The translations under genes and the position numbers were made by a program. Positions 10,342 through 22,278 of a stretch of DNA of 64,000 bases are shown here, in pieces. The stretch comes from Ganoderma boninense (lineage: Eukaryota; Basidiomycota; Agaricomycetes; Polyporales; Polyporaceae), in the NCBI GenBank assembly GCA_002900995.3, contig CM035306.1, positions 2,108,001-2,172,000 on the forward strand, in the 5' to 3' direction. Below the pieces are notes generated by a model. The model saw only the letters and a list, made by a program, of their open reading frames with translations, did not search any database and was not told the origin of the DNA. How positions within the stretch are numbered: the stretch's first letter is position 1; every line of letters begins with the position of its first letter.

Positions 10342-13300
10342 ATGCCCCCGAACCCTCCTCCGGCGGCACTCACCCCACAGCTATGTCAACGCTATTCTGC
10401 ACTCGTATGGCACTTCCTCGACGCCGACCTACACAAATCCGCGCTCTTCTATGCTGAACGGTACTTTGTCCTCAACACGAAAAACCACGACGCGCGGCAT
10501 CTATATGCCACCGCCCTCTTGCAGGCGGGTCAACCACACTCAGCTCACAAGATTGTCAATCTTCCGTTAGACAGTCGATGTACGGGGTGCGTCGGCATCA
10601 TCGCAAAATGTTGCGCGGCGCTAGGAAGGCACAGGCAGGCGCAGGAGGCGTTAGAGATGTGCTTACGGGACGTTTCATACACACCGAGCCGTGCGTTTTC
10701 TTTATGATGTGGTTATCACCCCCCCAAAGCAGACACGTCTTATGACCCACCTTCTGCAGGATCAATGTCTGAACGTGTAGCGAGGGCGTTTCCAGACGAG
10801 GCGATCTTGCACTGTCAAGCAGGAAATACCGCGTTGAAAGGCAATCTACACGAAAGTGCAGGCAGAAGCTACCGTCGGGCACTGGAGTTGGATCCAATGC
10901 TTTGGGAAGCTTTCGAGGGTTTGTGTGCCATTGGTCAGTTTTACTTTGAATTTACCTCGGGATTTTATCCTGACTACGCTCCAGGTGATATACCGCCAAT
11001 AGATACATTATTTCCTTCGCGACCGGTTCCAGTGCTCCAGAAGCCTGGGGAAGCGGGTCCCAGCAAACCACCAATTCCACTTGCCACAGGTGCCGGATTT
11101 TTCACGCCTGACGCTGGCACCGGCGGTAACCTTTTTCGTGGATGGAAGCCTGAGATGAGGTTGGGTGCGTTCGGTGGACCACGAGATTCAATGTTCGTCT
11201 TAGCATCCTCCAGCAAACCGTTTCTTCACCGCTTACTCCGCCGCTGACAGTGCGACAACTGACTCTTCATTCTATGGCGAGCCCTCGTTCCAGGGACCTA
11301 TACGTGCAAGCCGGTCGCAGCCGACCACGTTGCCGGTTCAGCCACCAGCTGTGCGTCCTCTTTCTTCAGCCGATGAAGCGGGCCCAGTGACCAAGAAACT
11401 GCGGTCTACTGTACGGCAGCGAACCGCCCCGCCTTCGACGACCGCGGCGGACACACACCAACAATTGAAGCCCTCCAGATCTACGGGCGCCCTGCCCGTA
11501 CCTATGGCAGAGGAACGCACCAAAAACTCCAAGGTACGCAAACATCCAATCCTGATGACTCCAGAGGTGTTCTCATATAAACCCCTCTCCTTCCAGACTA
11601 CAGTAGCTTCGAGAAACAACGCGATTGGCATAGGCAAACCTGCAACCGGTAATACCGGTACGCGACGAAGTACGAGGCTTCAAAGTGGTGGAAGCAAGTT
11701 GGCAAAGGTCGTACATTCACATCTTTGTGTTTTCCGTTACATATGTCTTGACGTGTCAACCTTTGTCGCGCAGACTCCTCGAGATCGGAGGCGAGCAGCA
11801 GCGAAAACACAAACACGCCCGTATTCCCATGAGTCAGGATTGGAGGAAGAGGGAGGCGGTGCCAGCCAAGTGGCATTTGTTCCACCCCCTTCCCTCGCGC
11901 AACAAATGCACTCCGAGGCTTCCCCATCACCACCGTCAACATGGTCGGCAGAGCAAGAGAAAGCAGCTCAAGAGGCGTATGCAGCAGAAACGGCTGACTT
12001 TCTAGTATACGAAGTGATGCGCAAGTTTGCCAGTGCTACACGAGCGATGGCACTGTTCGAGTGTCGGGTATGCCTTGAGGAACTCGAAATGTTGCCTGCG
12101 CCGCACAAACGCTCAGCCTCGGTTATGGCCATGTTGGGCAAGGCACACTACGAGTTGGGACAGTATCCCGAGGTGTGTGGTTCATTTCCGCTTTTCGAAC
12201 CTTCCACTTAACCCACGGCGATGCGCTATTTTTGTGGCCAGGCTGAGCGGGCGTTTGAAGCCGCGAGGAATCTGGAGCCGTACCGACTATGGGACATGGA
12301 AGTGTACTCGACGCTTCTGTGGCACCTGCAGCGGAACGTGCGCCTGTCGTTCCTCGCACAAGAGCTGCTGTCCACGGACCCCAAGGCGCCGCAGGCATGG
12401 ATTGCGGTCGGAAACTGCTTTTCCCTGCAGAAGGAGAAGACGCAGGCCCTTACGTGTTTTAGACGTGCGGCCCAGCTGGACCCCACATGTGCCTACGCGT
12501 ACACGCTCAGCGGGCACGAGTCGATCGACGAGGACCTCAGCAAGGCCATCAACTTTTTCCAGTCCGCGCTGCGTGCTGATGCACGACATTACAATGCATG
12601 GTGCGTGGAACCAGCTTTCGCCTTTTTCTTCCCTTTGTTTTCCGCTTCCGACTTCGTCCGTGCAAAAGCGGGGCACGTGTATGGCCGGAGTTGATGATCG
12701 TGCACTCACGACCGTAATCGTGTCCTGCAGGCTGAGAGGGCTGACAGTCGTACTCGGGTCCCCTATCTATGATAGGCCGCGTTCGGGCGTGTACAGTCTG
12801 ACTGCGATTCGTCATGTCTTGCGGGCTATTCCGCTGCGCGACCGCACGGGGACTGAACGTTCGCCCCCGATCCACGCGGGCTTAACTTACGGCAGCGTCT
12901 TTCGGGGTGCAAACATGAGGGTCTGGCTGCTGGCTCAGTTTCGCATGCCTTGATCGCCGGACTTTGGAGCTCTCGGTCTGTATCAAGTGATGTGTCGTCA
13001 AACCACTATGTGCAGCAGGGATGACGCATATTGGCGCGCCACTCACGTGCCCGTGCCACCACCATCACTGCACAATTGTTTCGAGATCACTTGGGCGTGT
13101 GATGCCATGGATGTTGCTCACGAGGGACGAGGCAGCGGGAATATCTCCTTGTCTATTGGTATTGTGGACGACAGCAAAGATGTTGCCCTCAGCGTTTCAG
13201 CCGCGTTCCCACAGAACGTCGTGGCGTTGAATTCCCCTACTTACTGTTGTCGGTTACTTGCGAACACCCACCGTACTTGTTCAGAGACCGGGTCTCGGAC

Positions 13301-14529
13301 CGTCCGAAACGTCACTAGGCCTGGTCTCCGTCACACGACGTAAAAGACCTCGAGGCTTGAGTGAGACAGTAGCATAAGCCGTAAAACGACATAGCAAGCG
13401 TTCACGGAAACGTTCCTTTATGGGACGGACGACGAATGCGGCGTCCGGTAGCACAGTTGCTCAGATGGGTTCTTCTTCTGGACCATCCGGGCAACATGCT
13501 GTTATCTGCTTCCTTCGGCATTTACGTTTTTGCCTGAACCAGACCTTGCAATGCCCTTCTCGATCGCCTTGACTGACCAGTGATACATGATAAGGGGTCT
13601 GTGACCGTCCGTCCATTCATAAACTTTGATAAGACTCTGCTTGAGATGGGCTCATCATCTGACTGGCTGCATTTGCAGGTATGGGCTCGGGACATGTTAC
13701 ATGCGCATGAGCAAATTACGTCTTGCCGACTACCATTTCAAGAAAGCCTCCCAAATTCATCCTCAGAACGCCGTCCTCCTGGGGTGCGTGGGTGTGGTGA
13801 GTAACCCTTTTCTAGTCACGAGTGTGTTCGAAGCCGCTCGCACGACACGCGTTTGGAAACGTCGGATATGCACACGACCAGAGGCAGAGATCGAGCTGTC
13901 CGCTCGCACACCAAACATACGCTTGTATGGCGAGTGCAGAGGTAGGGAGACGCTCGCTCCGGCCATCATCCCGTTTCAAGCATTTTGTCGTGCGGGCGGT
14001 TTGACGATCAGACCACACGAGGACTTGGTCTGTCAACTCACATAATCATTTTCTTAGGTGCGGGAGCGATACGGTGAATACGACAAGGCGCTGGAGCTCT
14101 TCAACCAAGCGATCGAGTTCTCACCCGAGAACGCGCTTGTGCGGTATCATCGAGCGAAAATCCTTATCGCCACGAAGAAATACACGGTTAGTGTTGGCGT
14201 TTCAGTTTCCGTATCGTCGGGACCAAGTCGTCTGATTGATACACGTTGTGGCGCCTATGCTGTGATTGCACGGTGGGATTCATCATCTGACGCCACCGTA
14301 ACAGGAAGCGGTGCAAGACCTGGAGGCCCTGAGGGACACGTCGCCGGACGAGTCGAATGTGCTGTTCCAGCTGGCGAAGGCATATCGCCTGCTCGGAGAC
14401 GAGGTGAAGTTTGCACAGCTGTTGGCCGAGGTGCGGGACGTGGCGCCGAAGAGCGCGGGGAAGATAAGGAAGCTGGTGGACACGGTCAAGGACGCGGATG
14501 TGGGAGAGGAAGTGATGGACGAGGGGTAG
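10342..14529 (+). CDS. CDC27: Anaphase-promoting complex subunit Cdc27 (APC3), TPR protein
   Basis: Cdc27/APC3 is a tetratricopeptide scaffold of the APC/C ubiquitin ligase and binds the IR tails of Cdc20/Cdh1 activators. The first exon begins at 10342 with a TPR-like N-terminal domain (LCQRYSALVWHFLDADLHKS; FYAERYFVLN), followed by RSYRRALELDPMLWEAFEGL. A disordered linker (11.0-11.9 kb) precedes the C-terminal TPR array: FLVYEVMRKFASATRAMALF, AWIAVGNCFSLQKEKTQALT, CFRRAAQLDPTCAYAYTLSG, HKHYNAW-type (here ARHYNAW), YGLGTCYMRMSKLRLADYHF, ALELFNQAIEFSPENALVRY and VLFQLAKAYRLLGDEVKFAQ. The end is ADVGEEVMDEG. At least eight introns are present. One is 1,078 nt (12601-13678) and one is 260 nt (13798-14057), unlike the 50-90 nt norm. 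Identification is secure from the order of the repeats. Confidence 0.95.
12601..13678 (+). other. Unusually long intron inside CDC27
   Basis: The codon for Trp in the conserved ..YNAW|YGLGT.. TPR segment is split TG|G. The donor is GTGCGT at 12601 and the acceptor TTTGCAG ends at 13678, giving 1,078 nt where neighbouring introns are under 100 nt. No protein-coding exon, clear terminal repeat or target duplication is visible inside. Confidence 0.8.
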
Positions 14530-15266
14530 ACGCGTGGGGCGGAGGGGGGATGGGAGGACCTGGGACTGGCGAGAGGATGGTGTATGATTCGCAATTGTTG
14601 TATATACCAGGAGAGGCGGAGGAGCAATGCTGGCGGGGCTGTCTCAGGCTGGCGCAAGGCTGGCGAGTCGCGGGAGTCGAGAGACAAGGGCACGGCGGCC
14701 AATCGACGGCGGGCGGCTGTGCGGGTGGCTGGTTGCGGGGGAAGAAGGAATGGCCCGAGGGGGTGGGAACATGGGCCGGGAAAGGTAGGACGTTGAGTCA
14801 CCGCCGAGCGCGTCACAGGCCGTATAATAAGGGCGTCTGACTGCCCCCTCCTCAGCCCGCTTGTTGCCTCCTGCCCCCCCGCCGCCATGTCCGCCTAAGT
14901 CTCCCGCGTCCCCCGCTCCCTCTGCCCACTTGTTTTCTTGTCTCGCCTAGACTGTCTCCCCTTAGTCTGGCGACCTTGAGGACCAGCATGGTTAACAAAT
15001 CCGTCCGCAAGTCCAAGAACGGCACCATCCTGTTCGAGCCCTTCATCGTCTACCGTATACACCGGTGATCACACGCACCCCTCCCCGCTGCCTCGTTCGT
15101 ACATCCTTTACGTCCGTCTCCAATCCTATCAGCACTAACATGTGTCCTACGCACCCCCTCCGCAGAACGCACAGCTGCCCCCATCAGTCGTGTCGTTCAA
15201 CCGGCCGTTGTTATCTTCTCGCTTTTCGCGCCCCCATAAACCATCCCCTCCGCGCTCACACCATCG
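14530..15266. other. Intergenic region with a possible upstream exon
   Basis: About 740 bp with no certain gene. An ATG at 14989 opens a basic stretch (MVNKSVRKSKNGTILFEPFI) followed by a possible donor GTATAC at about 15055 and acceptor CCGCAG near 15165. This could be a separate small peptide or the first exon of the acidic protein downstream, but the frames do not connect cleanly. Confidence 0.35.
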
Positions 15267-16145
15267 ATGCCACAGCAATCCCCACCCCAGTCGTTGTTCT
15301 CTATGGCTCGCTCCAAACTCAACACCGCAATATCCTCCGGGGCCAGCCGGGACTCTTGCAGTCTCCACCGCTGGGTCCTCCTCAAAAACTCGATCCTCCG
15401 CTCTCATACAGTCGACCCTGCCCCACCCAAAGCAGACGCTGGTGTACAACATGTATATAGACGCCACGACGATGACGAGGCACGCGACGAGCTCGAGGAG
15501 GACGCTTTCATGTTCCCTGACCCCCATGCTGTCGGCTCTCGCAGCCCCGGCTGTGGCGCGTCCGAGAAGCAATGGCTAGAATCCCTTTTGGAGGGCCTCG
15601 GTGACGATGACGACGACTTCGCCTACGTCGACAGCCCCGGGGCGTCCAGCTCCTCTCTCCCTGTAGATGACGACGACGAACCGCTAAGTCCCCTGTGCTC
15701 ACCCATGTCGTCTTCGGACGATCTCGTCGGACATTCCGGTTTGCTCTACCAGCCTCCTCCTATTGCTATCCCCTACCCTGTGCCATATCCTCCAGTCCGT
15801 CCCCCCCTACTGTCCTCCTGGCTTCAACTCGACTCAGACAGGCATGATCCCCTACCCTACTTCGACGTGGACGACGATGAGTTCTGCGTACCCGATGCGA
15901 TCGAAGACACGTCGGATGACGAGTCCGACGCGTTGTCGACTCCCTTCAGTCGGTCCATGTCGTCCCTGTCTCCTCCGGACCCAGCGGCTGTTCCGTTGCC
16001 CTCGGGTCGGGGGAGGTTGGGCGGCCATCCACACGTGTATGTCGAGTCCCACGAGGAATACTTCTATCCTTTCCAGCCAGACCCCCCTCTCCCCTTCCAC
16101 CATGAAGACCCCGACACTGCTCGCGTGTTCTACCAGGAGTGCTAG
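15267..16145 (+). CDS. Unrecognised acidic Ser/Pro-rich protein
   Basis: An open frame of 292 codons with no stop. I do not recognise the family. It is rich in Asp, Ser and Pro, with acidic runs such as LLEGLGDDDDDFAYVD and DDDEFCVPDAIEDTSDDESD, a Pro/Tyr segment (IAIPYPVPYPPVRPPLL), and a distinctive aromatic C terminus containing HVYVESHEEYFYPFQPDPPL and ending FYQEC. There is no membrane helix or catalytic motif; the protein is probably disordered. The start could be 15267 or the ATG at 15303 (MARSKLNTAIS), and an upstream exon near 14989 is possible. The long frame and biased but non-repetitive composition make it more likely real than chance, though overlapping frames are also open in this GC-rich stretch. 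Confidence 0.5.
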   Translation: MPQQSPPQSLFSMARSKLNTAISSGASRDSCSLHRWVLLKNSILRSHTVDPAPPKADAGVQHVYRRHDDDEARDELEEDAFMFPDPHAVGSRSPGCGASEKQWLESLLEGLGDDDDDFAYVDSPGASSSSLPVDDDDEPLSPLCSPMSSSDDLVGHSGLLYQPPPIAIPYPVPYPPVRPPLLSSWLQLDSDRHDPLPYFDVDDDEFCVPDAIEDTSDDESDALSTPFSRSMSSLSPPDPAAVPLPSGRGRLGGHPHVYVESHEEYFYPFQPDPPLPFHHEDPDTARVFYQEC

Positions 16146-17721
16146 TTCGCTGCCCCTTATCCGCTCCCTCTTCTTGTTCATAGTCTTATTTCACGTCATC
16201 CGTCTCGCTCCATCCCCTATCTGCGCGTCTGGGCCGCTCCATGTCCTCATCCTTACAGCAATGTTGCGTGTTGTCATATATTACTCCTCGTATGCTCTCA
16301 CGTCCTCCACTACCATGTTAATCCGTCTCTCTTCCATTCGGGTGTCGATAGTCTCTGTTTTCCACATACAGGGCCATTTTTGATAGCGACCATCATACGT
16401 AATAATATGGGGTCTAATGCTGCCGTTTCGCCATCCGAGGGAGTCCGCCGGCACCCTTCTGCGTTCTTCCGGGAGCGCCAGGCGGTCAGAAGAAGTTCAA
16501 CTCCGCAATGGAGCCGTACAGGCCGCACGCTATAGGTTATTATCACGTCCGCGCGGCCTTGGGCACGAGGATAGTTGGGTGTCTCACCGTGAGTGATGAC
16601 GCCCACTGACTGTGTTGCCTGCTTATCTCGGGGCCGCTCGCTCTACGTGTCTTAGGCACGCCGTTGGTACTCTGCGAGGAGGACAAAAAGGCGATAGACT
16701 TGGGCCCACGGAACCGCGTCGGCGCGTGCTGGGCCCAACTCGGGCGGCCTCGTGCATCCTTGCGCAAGCATTCCGCCGCTGGAGGCTGAGGACGGTTAGT
16801 CGCGCGAGTCGGATTCCGACGTACCTACGCGGGACGCACTGCAGGCCATGGAATGATGTTCGCGTCCAGGACTGCGCCAAAAGGCACCGAACGCTAACCC
16901 CGATCTTATCCTTGTCTTTCCCAAGTCTTTCCTTGGGGATGCTGTTGACGGAGAGCTGCAGCGTGCTCCTGGGTCCCAAGTACTCCCAGCCCCAGCCCGC
17001 ATCAGTGCACGATATCGTCCGCCGGGCCCAGTAGCATGCAGCCACTTCCCTTCCCCACTTCTCCTCCTTCGACCGGGGCGCGTTGGTCATCGCCCCCGAC
17101 CGTCCTTGCCCTAAGGCACCGGTTCTGCAGCGGCTTCTGCGTCTGAGAAGCTGCAGCAGGGGCCGATTTCGGACGGAATCCAATGCAAGACGACTCGACC
17201 AGAAACCGTGATATTCGCACAGAGAACGGGAGGACAGAAAACACGCGCCCCACAGCCGAAGCCCCATCCAACCTTGCGCCATCTTTCGCCACCATCTTCC
17301 GCTTCCACCGCTTTCGCCGCCATCTTTCCAGTCGTCGCCCTCCCCCTCAAGGCTTGTCCGTGTCGGCTCCACACCGTCCAACGTCAGGCTACGTGCCAGC
17401 GTCCGATATGCAGGGCGTCCCGGCGGCGTCGACCGCGGAAACTCTGCTCTGCTGAACGTTCTATCAAAGCCACGGACTATTGAGTTCCGTAAGCGCCGTC
17501 CTGGCGCTGCAGCTTGGCCCTCCGCTATTTTCCGCCCCACCATCGCCACCAAGTTCCGCGTCGGGCTGACTGGTCCCCATTCCAGTCGCGCCCACCTCTT
17601 CTCCCCGTTCTCGAAGCCCCGATGTCCCCGGCCTGATGCGCGCTCGCGTGCCGTGACGTGCTTGAGCCGGGGGCGCGTGGGTTGTGGTTTGTGCGCGCAG
17701 CCCGCGGGCGGCGCCGGACCG
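16146..17721. other. Gene-free GC-rich interval
   Basis: About 1.6 kb between two converging 3' ends. Several frames are open because of high GC, including a 407-codon minus frame across 16623-17846, but its Trp/Arg/Gly/Ser-rich translation has no recognisable motif and runs into the 3' end of the SRR1-family gene on the same strand in another frame. I see no supported gene. Confidence 0.5.
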
Positions 17722-19537
17722 TCACCCCGACCTTCCATGCTCCGTCGGCGTCCTGTCGGGGTCGGTACCTGGCACCACTGAGGATGAGGCGCTCGGCGTC
17801 TCCGATGCGGGCTTCGCAGATCGTGGAGCCGACGTCGGACTCCCACCTACGTTATTGGCCTCGCGCGGAAGCTGGCCAGGCTCGGGCTGAACCTTGTCGA
17901 CGGGGCCTGTGCTGCTGCTGGTCTCCCCCGCTGTCGTTGTCCCGTGGTCGCTGGGAGCGGTTTCCACTGCGGTAGGCGGGGGAAGGGTCCACCAGTCGTC
18001 ACCGTGCTCTGCGTCGGCAAGCGCGGCCGCGCTCAGGAACTGCACTGCGGTATTGTTGAACGCGGTCGGGAAGGCAGCGCACGGCTGCAGCGGGCGCGCG
18101 GTGAGACGGTGTGCTGCAGCAGGGATGAGAGGCGTGGGGGCGGGTGAGAGAGCGGAGCACGCGCCGCGACCGCACGTGTGCATGGCGACAGGCCGACGGA
18201 GATGGGGAGCCGGGTAAGCAAGCGAGCCCGTCGCGAGGAACGGGGAGTGCAACATCGAGACCGTGATATGTGCGAGCGTGGGCGCGAACACGGGCGCGGG
18301 CGATCGCGGCAGGCGGCGTAGGCAGGTCCAGAGTGGTAACAGCGTTCGTCGCCGTAGCGGAGACGACAGCAAGCGAGCGTCGGAGAGGGGTGGCGCGACG
18401 CGAGGACAGCGCGGCGTACGCGATCAAAGTGAGCGATGCAATCTGGGCGTGAGATAGAGGGCGGAAATGGAGAGGGACGGGCGGGTACGCACCAAGACGC
18501 GCGACGCAGGGGAAGCCCACGGCGAGCTTCCTGGATGGGATGCTGCAGAGAATGCGAGAGAAGAAGCGCAGCGTCAGCGTGGAGAATGACGCACGTCGAC
18601 TGACGCAGACAGAACGAACGGAAGCGATGGCACATGCCAGGCAGCGGGGAGTGTGCGGGGGAAGCTTATCGAAGGAAAGAAAGGGATAGAATCGAAGCGC
18701 GAGAGCCTCGGGGAGGAACACGCAGCAAAGCTCGTACGTACTTGTCGGCATACTCGCTCAAGCGATTGGCGATCAGAAGAACGCGGGGCAGCTGCTCCCT
18801 GGACCAGTTCTCGCGGAACAGGTTCTCGTACAGGTGCAGGTCGCAATGCGGCATGAAGGCGATCGTGGGTGATGCTAGGCTATGGCGGGCTATCTGAGAA
18901 TGCCGAGGCAGGCATGGTCAGCAAGGGTAACCACGGCGCGCGCTCCCATGATAACGAAAAGAAGGGAGAAATAGAAACTTACGTGGTTCTCGGGGAGCTC
19001 AGTCAGGCCGAGTTGCGTAAGAAGGTGGTGGTCTTGGTCCGTGAAAACAGGGTCGAAAACGGAGACATTGGTGCGGGCCTAGGGGAGGTGAACACGCGGT
19101 GATGACTTGGATGGGTACGTCCCGCCATACATGGGAAGACGACACACTATGCGCAGATCGTCGCTGACCGCAAGGAGGAACGCGAGTTGAGCGCGAGCAT
19201 CACGCGATGAAGAGGGGCTACCGAGACCGAGACATAAGACGTCCGGTCTAGCTCCCGTGCTGGAGGAAAACGCCTCTTCCAAGGTTTCGCGGAGAGCCTC
19301 TACGCAAGGAGAAATATGTGTCAGGAAATGATAGCAAGGCAATGCAAGAGGGCGACAGTACAGACGTTTGGTATCGCGCAGCCAATCAGTGCGAGCGAGT
19401 TCCTCCGATGCTCTCTCTAGGAGAACAGCGGGAGAAGTGGACTCGGCAGGTGGCCTATTCTTGCGTTTCCTCCGCGTGCGGGCGGGGGTGAAGTGATCTT
19501 CATAGCCAAACTGCGGCTCACGTTCATCTGGAGACAT
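17722..19537 (-). CDS. SRR1/Ber1-family protein
   Basis: SRR1-domain proteins (plant SRR1, yeast Ber1) act in circadian/light signalling, microtubule and heme-related processes; the biochemical role is unsettled. Five exons (19148-19537, 18983-19078, 18742-18893, 18493-18542, 17722-18113) join in frame to 359 residues. Domain signatures are RPDVLCLGLGSPSSSRDARA with AQLAFLLAVSD, then FDPVFTDQDHHLLTQLGLTE, IAFMPHCDLHLYENLFRENW, VLLIANRLSEYADNIPSRKL and PTAFNNTAVQF, in the order typical of the family. The N-terminal 40 residues are basic. The C-terminal 90 residues are a low-complexity extension that most members lack. The start at 19537 is the first in-frame ATG. Introns 3 and 4 are 199 and 379 nt, long for this genome. 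Confidence 0.85.
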
Positions 19538-22278
19538 CGAAACGACTCGGCCGCTGAAGACTTCAATTTCCTCTTCCACGCCTTATGAGTTAGGGTCCAA
19601 ACCGATAAGAACATAAAAGCTAAGTTACTCACCGGTGACTGTGCCGTGTGTCTGCTGGCTGAGAGTTGCAGGCCTTGCTCAAAACTTGAGCTCGATGATC
19701 GATGTCTTGGCGCCTGTGGTGGTCACGGACCGGCCATTGCTTGCATCCCGGCCCGGGTTGTGGTGGGCTTTGGCAACAGCCGCGGACCGCAACTCCCGGA
19801 ACTTGCCTGGAACGCACTCGTCGCTGCCCTAACACTGACAGAGAGCCCACCATCCTGTCCTCGGAGTGCCTCTGATCATTGTGGTCTGTCTGGCTGACTA
19901 CAAACACACACTCGTACCGCAATGGTGTTTCGGCTGTTCAGATTTGCTCGCACCAAGTATTTACGGGTGGCTGGCGTTCAATCGACGTCGTGCTGGCACA
20001 ACTCTTATTCCAACTACAACAATCTACCCACAGGATTGTATTGCATACCTCGTGCACTGCCCACCGAACAACAAGACCGGTGGACTGAAGACCATAGGTT
20101 GGCCGGACGCCTTCCATTGGTATGCAAACATCCCAAGCTCGAAGCTTTCCGGGTGAGTAGTTCTCGAGCTCGTGAGCATCGTCGTCGCAGACTGTAGCTG
20201 CGACAGGGCTCAAACCTGCTCGTCGCTGCACTAGCCCTGCCTTGTATGGTCCCTTCTATGTACCTCGTGTTCTACCCGATCGCCGGTTTCCCTATGCTGT
20301 CCTTCTGCAGTAGTTTCTCCCAGCGCAATCCTGGCAGATCGACTTCTCCCGCGTGGTTCTTGCGTGCTGCTACGCGAACCCGCTCGTGGTTCTCTTCGGG
20401 GACCCTCCCCAAATGTTCGTTGTGCGTGCGCGCCCTGCGAACCTACCTCACATGAGTCATGCTTTTTCGTGCTTCTGGCCCCGCAGGATCCACGTCCATA
20501 CCACTCGGTATCTGACAGCTTGCGAATAGCAGAACCGCTTTCTCAGGTGCAGTGCACCATACTTCCTGCCATGAACACACAAGGGCGAACGATACGACAT
20601 TCAGCAAGCGGTCCCATGTCGCGCCAGTCGGGACACCGGGAGATTGCTTCGTAAGCTGAGATTATTTCTTTTCGTGATCCGCGGCGACGAAGTGCACGAG
20701 CGCACTATAGAACGGTTCCTATCTCACGTACTCTTTGTTGACCAGGAAGCACGCCAACATGTCACGGTCAGGACAGTATTTGGTCTGGCCGGGAAGCGAC
20801 GGGCGCCCGCGAACCTGCTGTCAAGGACCTCTGACCTGACCGGAGACCGACGAGTTATCGAGTGTAGTGCCTTCCTCGTTGCCTCTCATTGCCCATCAAG
20901 CTACCGCCACCGTGTACTTGGTCGAGAGTGCGACGCGCGGCTTCCTCTTGGGCTCACGCAGCACTCTTGTGTTGCTCGCATGACGGACTGCGATCGGAGA
21001 CATGAAAGACGCCATTCCCCGAGCTAGCTGGGGACGCCATGGTTTAGCCGAGCACCCACACGAGGCTCGCGATCCGTTCAGTCAATGCCGTCCGTGTGCG
21101 TGATAGATGCGCGTGCGCCTATCTGATCCCACTGGGGGGTTCTTGAAAATTTCCTGTGTTTGCGCGTCGCGTTCTCTCGTGCGCCCACACACCCTACCCA
21201 CTCCTCGGCCCCCGCCCTCGGCCCAATCGCATCTACTGTGGGCCCCCCGCGTTTTACGTATCCGGCGCGCCGATATTCGCGTCGAATCTGAATCTGCGCC
21301 CGTCGATGGCTCGAAGGACCACCGCACGCGGCGACCCACTCACCCACGCTGCCCGCGGAGGAGGCCCCGACGTAAACGTATTGCCTGGAGCGGTGGACGA
21401 TCGCCAGGCGCCGCCCCTTGGCCATCGCGGCGTCCTATGGGGCAGCCGAGATCTTGTGTGCGCCCCCAAGGGCGAGTCAATCATCTTCCTCCCGTCCACC
21501 CATCAGCTGGATTCTGCGTCGCCCTCGCGCGGCCCAGTTCGTCTCGTCAAAGTTAACGTTCAACGCCGGGATGTGGGTAGTGTATGACTTGGATGCACAC
21601 GTCGCAGAAGGTTGCGCAGCACAGAGTATGCGGAGGGCGCTCCGTCCAGCAAACACCTACTGTATAGTTACTTATAAGCAAAGGACTGCCATCGATGAAT
21701 GTATTGAACCCATTGATTGAACGGAGAACCGGCGATCGATCATCTCGAGGTCGTATGCCTGCGCCTCCTACAAGGCTACACGTGGAAAGCCAGGACCTGG
21801 GCTCAGGCTCGCAGCACTTGTTAGCCACCGAGTTAAGTAGAGCCTGTTAGAGCATCGTGCGCTAGACGCGCACAGGATGGCAGTTGCCGACAATAGCGAC
21901 AATCTGATATTGTTCTCCCTCAGGAGCGATCGATACATAGTCGATCGTCGCGGACTTCGACTTCACGCACATGCTCACTGGCACCCGATTTCGCATCAGT
22001 ATAAGGCAAGTCATACAACGACCAAGGGGATACATCGATGAACAGATCTCGATCAGTAGATATGAGGCTAAGTACAGTCATTACATCCAACATGAGTGGG
22101 GTGGTTGAGCAAGGGTACATCATTAGGCGGCGATTACAGATATGCGAGACGACGGGCATGAACGCGAGGGGCAGAGCGAGAGGCAGCAGATATCGACAAA
22201 ACAAGAAGAGGGTATACGATGATGCCGGTACCGCACGAGGATACCGCCCACCCACCGAAGGCCGAAACACCAACCAGT
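19538..22278. other. Gene-free interval at the left edge of the gene-poor island
   Basis: About 2.7 kb. Many short frames are open but none carries a recognisable motif or joins across good splice sites. A minus-strand stretch near 19720-19800 contains spaced Cys codons faintly like a zinc cluster, but key Cys positions are replaced. I support no gene here. Confidence 0.5.

Noticed and set aside
16623..17846. 407-codon open frame on the minus strand
   Set aside because: GC-driven frame with Arg/Gly/Trp/Ser-biased translation and no motif. It overlaps the 3' part of the SRR1-family gene in another frame.
19640..19900. Spaced Cys codons resembling a further zinc cluster
   Set aside because: Fewer than half of the expected ligands are in one frame and Trp/Arg replace key Cys. 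Too weak to call even as a remnant.
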